From contig JANWZQ010000164.1 in the NCBI GenBank assembly GCA_025054835.1, positions 1 to 57,728 of the forward strand: a stretch of 57,728 bases of DNA. The letters run 5' to 3'. The DNA is from Chthonomonadaceae bacterium (lineage in GTDB: Bacteria; Armatimonadota; Chthonomonadetes; Chthonomonadales; Chthonomonadaceae). The notes under the pieces were generated by a model. It was not told where the DNA came from and ran no database searches. It saw only the letters and a program-made list of their open reading frames with translations. This document shows positions 53,964-57,728 of the stretch, piece after piece; position 1 is the stretch's first letter, and each line of letters begins with the position of its first letter. A program made the translations under genes and the position numbers.

Positions 53964-55139
53964 TTACAGGAGGTGTTCGACGAGGTCGGTTTGTTCCCAG
54001 GGGAATGCGGGGTTGCCGAAGTGTCCGTTTTTGGCGGTCTGGAGGTATTTGATGCGGTTGGGGTTGAGCAGCTGGAGGCGCTCGATGATCGCACGCGGTC
54101 GGAGGTCGACAGCATTGAGGATGCGGCGTGTGATCTCCTGCTCGGGGATTTTGCCGGTGCCGAATGTGTCGACACGGACGCTAACGGGGCGGGCGACGCC
54201 GATGGCGTAGGCCAGCTGGATCTCGCAGCGGTCGGCCAGTCCGGCGGCGACGACGTTTTTCGCGAGGTAGCGTGCGGTGTAGGCAGCGGAGCGGTCGACT
54301 TTGGAGGGGTCTTTTCCGGAGAAGGCACCGCCTCCGTGTCGCGCTGCGCCTCCGTAGGTGTCGACGATGATCTTGCGTCCGGTGACGCCGGTGTCGCCCT
54401 GCGGTCCTCCGATGACGAAGCGTCCGGTGGGGTTGATGAAGTACTTGATGTTGCCTTTAACGAGGTGGTCGTATTTTTTGAGGACAGGTTTGATCACGTA
54501 TTCGTGGACGTTGGCCTGCACGCTGGCCTGTGTGTGCGAGGGGTCGTGCTGGCAGGAGACGACGATAGTGTCGATATGATCGGCGTTGCCGTGCGCGTCG
54601 TAGGCGATGGTGACCTGTGCTTTGGCGTCGGGGCGGAAGCCGAGTTCGGGTTGTGAGCGGCGGGCTTCGGCCTGCTGTTTCATGAGCTGGTGGGCGATGG
54701 TGAGGGCGAGGGGCATGTGTTCTTCGGTTTCGTTGGTGGCGTATCCGAACATGAGGCCCTGATCGCCGGCGCCCTGCTCGTAGGGGTCTTCGCGGTCGAC
54801 GCCCATGGCGATGTCGGGGGATTGTTTCTGTATGGCGAGCATGACGCCGCAGGTGTGTCCGTCGAAGCCGTAGTCGGTGCGTGTGTAGCCGACGTCGCAG
54901 ATGGTGTTGCGGACGATGTCGGCAATTTCCACGTAGGCTTCGGTGGTGAGTTCTCCGCCGACGACGCAGAGGCCCCGGGTGAGGAAGGTTTCCAGGGCGA
55001 CCCGGGAGGGGGTTTTGACTTTGTTTTCGTAGTCGAACCGGATCAGTTCGTCGAGGACGGCGTCGCTGATCTGGTCGGCGAGTTTGTCGGGATGGCCTTC
55101 GGACACGCTTTCCGAAGTGAAGAGATTGAACTCGGACAT
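53964..55139 (-). CDS. metK: S-adenosylmethionine synthetase
   Basis: A 391-residue enzyme making SAM from methionine and ATP. It has the N-terminal [20 protein letters not shown], the signature [12 protein letters not shown], and the P-loop-like [19 protein letters not shown]. Length is normal. The ATG at 55139 follows AAGGAT; the longer upstream frame is leader sequence. A SAM riboswitch and terminator lie in the leader, so expression should fall when SAM is plentiful. It converges with no gene; a stem lies after its stop. Confidence 0.96.
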   Translation of the reverse strand: MSEFNLFTSESVSEGHPDKLADQISDAVLDELIRFDYENKVKTPSRVALETFLTRGLCVVGGELTTEAYVEIADIVRNTICDVGYTRTDYGFDGHTCGVMLAIQKQSPDIAMGVDREDPYEQGAGDQGLMFGYATNETEEHMPLALTIAHQLMKQQAEARRSQPELGFRPDAKAQVTIAYDAHGNADHIDTIVVSCQHDPSHTQASVQANVHEYVIKPVLKKYDHLVKGNIKYFINPTGRFVIGGPQGDTGVTGRKIIVDTYGGAARHGGGAFSGKDPSKVDRSAAYTARYLAKNVVAAGLADRCEIQLAYAIGVARPVSVRVDTFGTGKIPEQEITRRILNAVDLRPRAIIERLQLLNPNRIKYLQTAKNGHFGNPAFPWEQTDLVEHLL

Positions 55140-55269
55140 GGTGTGTGTTGTATCCTTTCTGGGCAGTGTTGTTGGTGATGCGCTCTGCCCGGGAACGTGG
55201 CGTGCAACGCCGGAAGGTAGCGTGCCTGTGCGATGAGTGCGCTGTGTGGGAACAGGGCCGGTGGCCATC

Positions 55270-55310
55270 CAACAAGAAACCCTCTTCCGGGTGCGGGAGG
55301 AGAAGAGGGT
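55270..55310 (-). terminator. Terminator of the metK leader (riboswitch expression platform)
   Basis: A 9-bp stem (ACCCTCTTC with GAAGAGGGT, 55279-55287 and 55302-55310) is followed on the minus strand by TTTCTTGTT. It lies about 75 bases after the SAM aptamer and 130 bases before the metK ATG, as expected for an attenuator. Confidence 0.65.
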
Positions 55311-55384
55311 GTTGTGGCATCCGAGGTTGGTTCCGCCGGGTCTGGAGAGAGCCGCAGCGGTCTGTTTGCTCTGTTCGCCCTACA

Positions 55385-55500
55385 CCTCTTATCTTGCAGC
55401 ACGTAACTGCCCGGAATTAGCACCTGCCCGTCATGGCTGGCATGCGGGTGGTTGTTGTGGCGTCATCGGGCCGGTCCCTCGGCCACTCTGGATAAGAAGG
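55385..55500 (-). promoter_or_regulatory. SAM riboswitch (S-box/SAM-I clan) controlling metK
   Basis: Read on the minus strand, the element starts CTTCTTATCCAGAGTGGC, then CGAGGGACCGGCCCGATGA, ACAACC, GGTGCTAATTCC, and closes with GATAAGAGG. P1 is formed by CTTATC near 55495 and GATAAG near 55390. These are the conserved S-box blocks (the usual core is GAGGGACTGGCCC.ATGAA, then GGTGCTAA.TCC). Bound SAM would favour the downstream terminator. Differences such as GATGACGCC in the P2-side kink suggest a variant of the clan. Confidence 0.87.
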
Positions 55501-55525
55501 ATTATTCTGGCGTAATTTTCGGCAC

Positions 55526-55555
55526 AGATTACCTCAATTTGCAGTGTGGTGTCAA
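55526..55555 (-). promoter_or_regulatory. Predicted sigma-70 promoter of the metK leader
   Basis: On the minus strand TTGACA (55550-55555), 18-base spacer, TAATCT (55526-55531), placing the start just upstream of the SAM aptamer. Confidence 0.7.
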
Positions 55556-55563
55556 GGGAGGGG

Positions 55564-55593
55564 ATGACGTCACGGGGGATGCGGGGGTATAAT
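55564..55593 (+). promoter_or_regulatory. Predicted divergent promoter of the winged-helix gene
   Basis: TATAAT at 55588-55593 with a fair -35 ATGACG (55564-55569) at 18-base spacing. The -35 lies in a TGACGTCA palindrome (55565-55572) that could be a regulator site shared with the metK promoter close by. Confidence 0.5.
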
Positions 55594-55676
55594 ACGCAGT
55601 TGCGCTCGTGCGCGCAGGGTATCGGTGCGATCCGGATTGTGGGGGATCGGATCTGTTGGTTAAGGAGAAGGGACGG

Positions 55677-57728
<2,052 letters not shown>

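Overview
The window looks like a piece of a diderm (LPS-bearing), flagellated, GC-rich bacterial chromosome around its replication origin. It combines lipid A and outer-membrane genes (lpxA/B/C/D, bamA, skp, tamB, msbA) with traits common outside Proteobacteria: SepF-based division, a yggS-sepF-proC cluster, GatCA amidotransferase, DUF6785-type membrane proteins and riboswitch-controlled metK and purH. That mixture fits a diderm Terrabacteria lineage, most plausibly Armatimonadota. This is an inference from gene content; no rRNA is present to confirm it. I see no tRNA, rRNA, CRISPR array, transposase or clear prophage, and no obvious frameshifted gene.

Left part (1-15.8 kb): the start of a glycogen-debranching enzyme (cut by the window edge), a cytochrome c, two sugar isomerase/epimerase-like TIM barrels, an SDR oxidoreductase overlapping leucyl aminopeptidase, a methyltransferase, a flagellar export block (fliI-fliJ-lytic transglycosylase), a Tat-targeted molybdopterin hydroxylase homologue, comEC, dciA and recF. 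Origin (15.8-16.4 kb): an intergenic region with seven exact TTATTCACC boxes, several variants and two perfect palindromes made of paired boxes, followed by dnaA. oriC therefore lies between recF and dnaA. dnaA, recF and dciA read leftward; lipA and the envelope genes read rightward.

Centre (18-38 kb): lipA, then a long co-directional envelope block: tamB, an ECF sigma factor, bamA, skp/ompH, a coiled-coil protein, lpxD, lpxC, fabZ, lpxA, lpxB, an MsbA-type flippase and a DUF374 acyltransferase. Several joins overlap or are almost gapless. It is followed by purH behind its own promoter and a ZTP riboswitch. Next come an FAD oxidoreductase, a polytopic membrane protein, an M23 peptidase-CAP fusion and an AddA-like helicase.

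Right part (46-57.7 kb): parA-parB with five parS sites placed around an endonuclease/exonuclease/phosphatase gene; gatC-gatA; flgM behind a c-di-GMP-I riboswitch and followed by a strong terminator; proC-sepF-yggS; metK behind a SAM riboswitch; an unrecognised multi-winged-helix protein; and the start of gltX. Three different metabolite or second-messenger riboswitches (ZTP, c-di-GMP, SAM) therefore occur within about 20 kb. The best candidates for new biology are the structured element in front of the AddA-like helicase, the c-di-GMP control of flgM, the Glu-less hydroxylase homologue, the enlarged LpxB and MsbA, and the unknown winged-helix protein.
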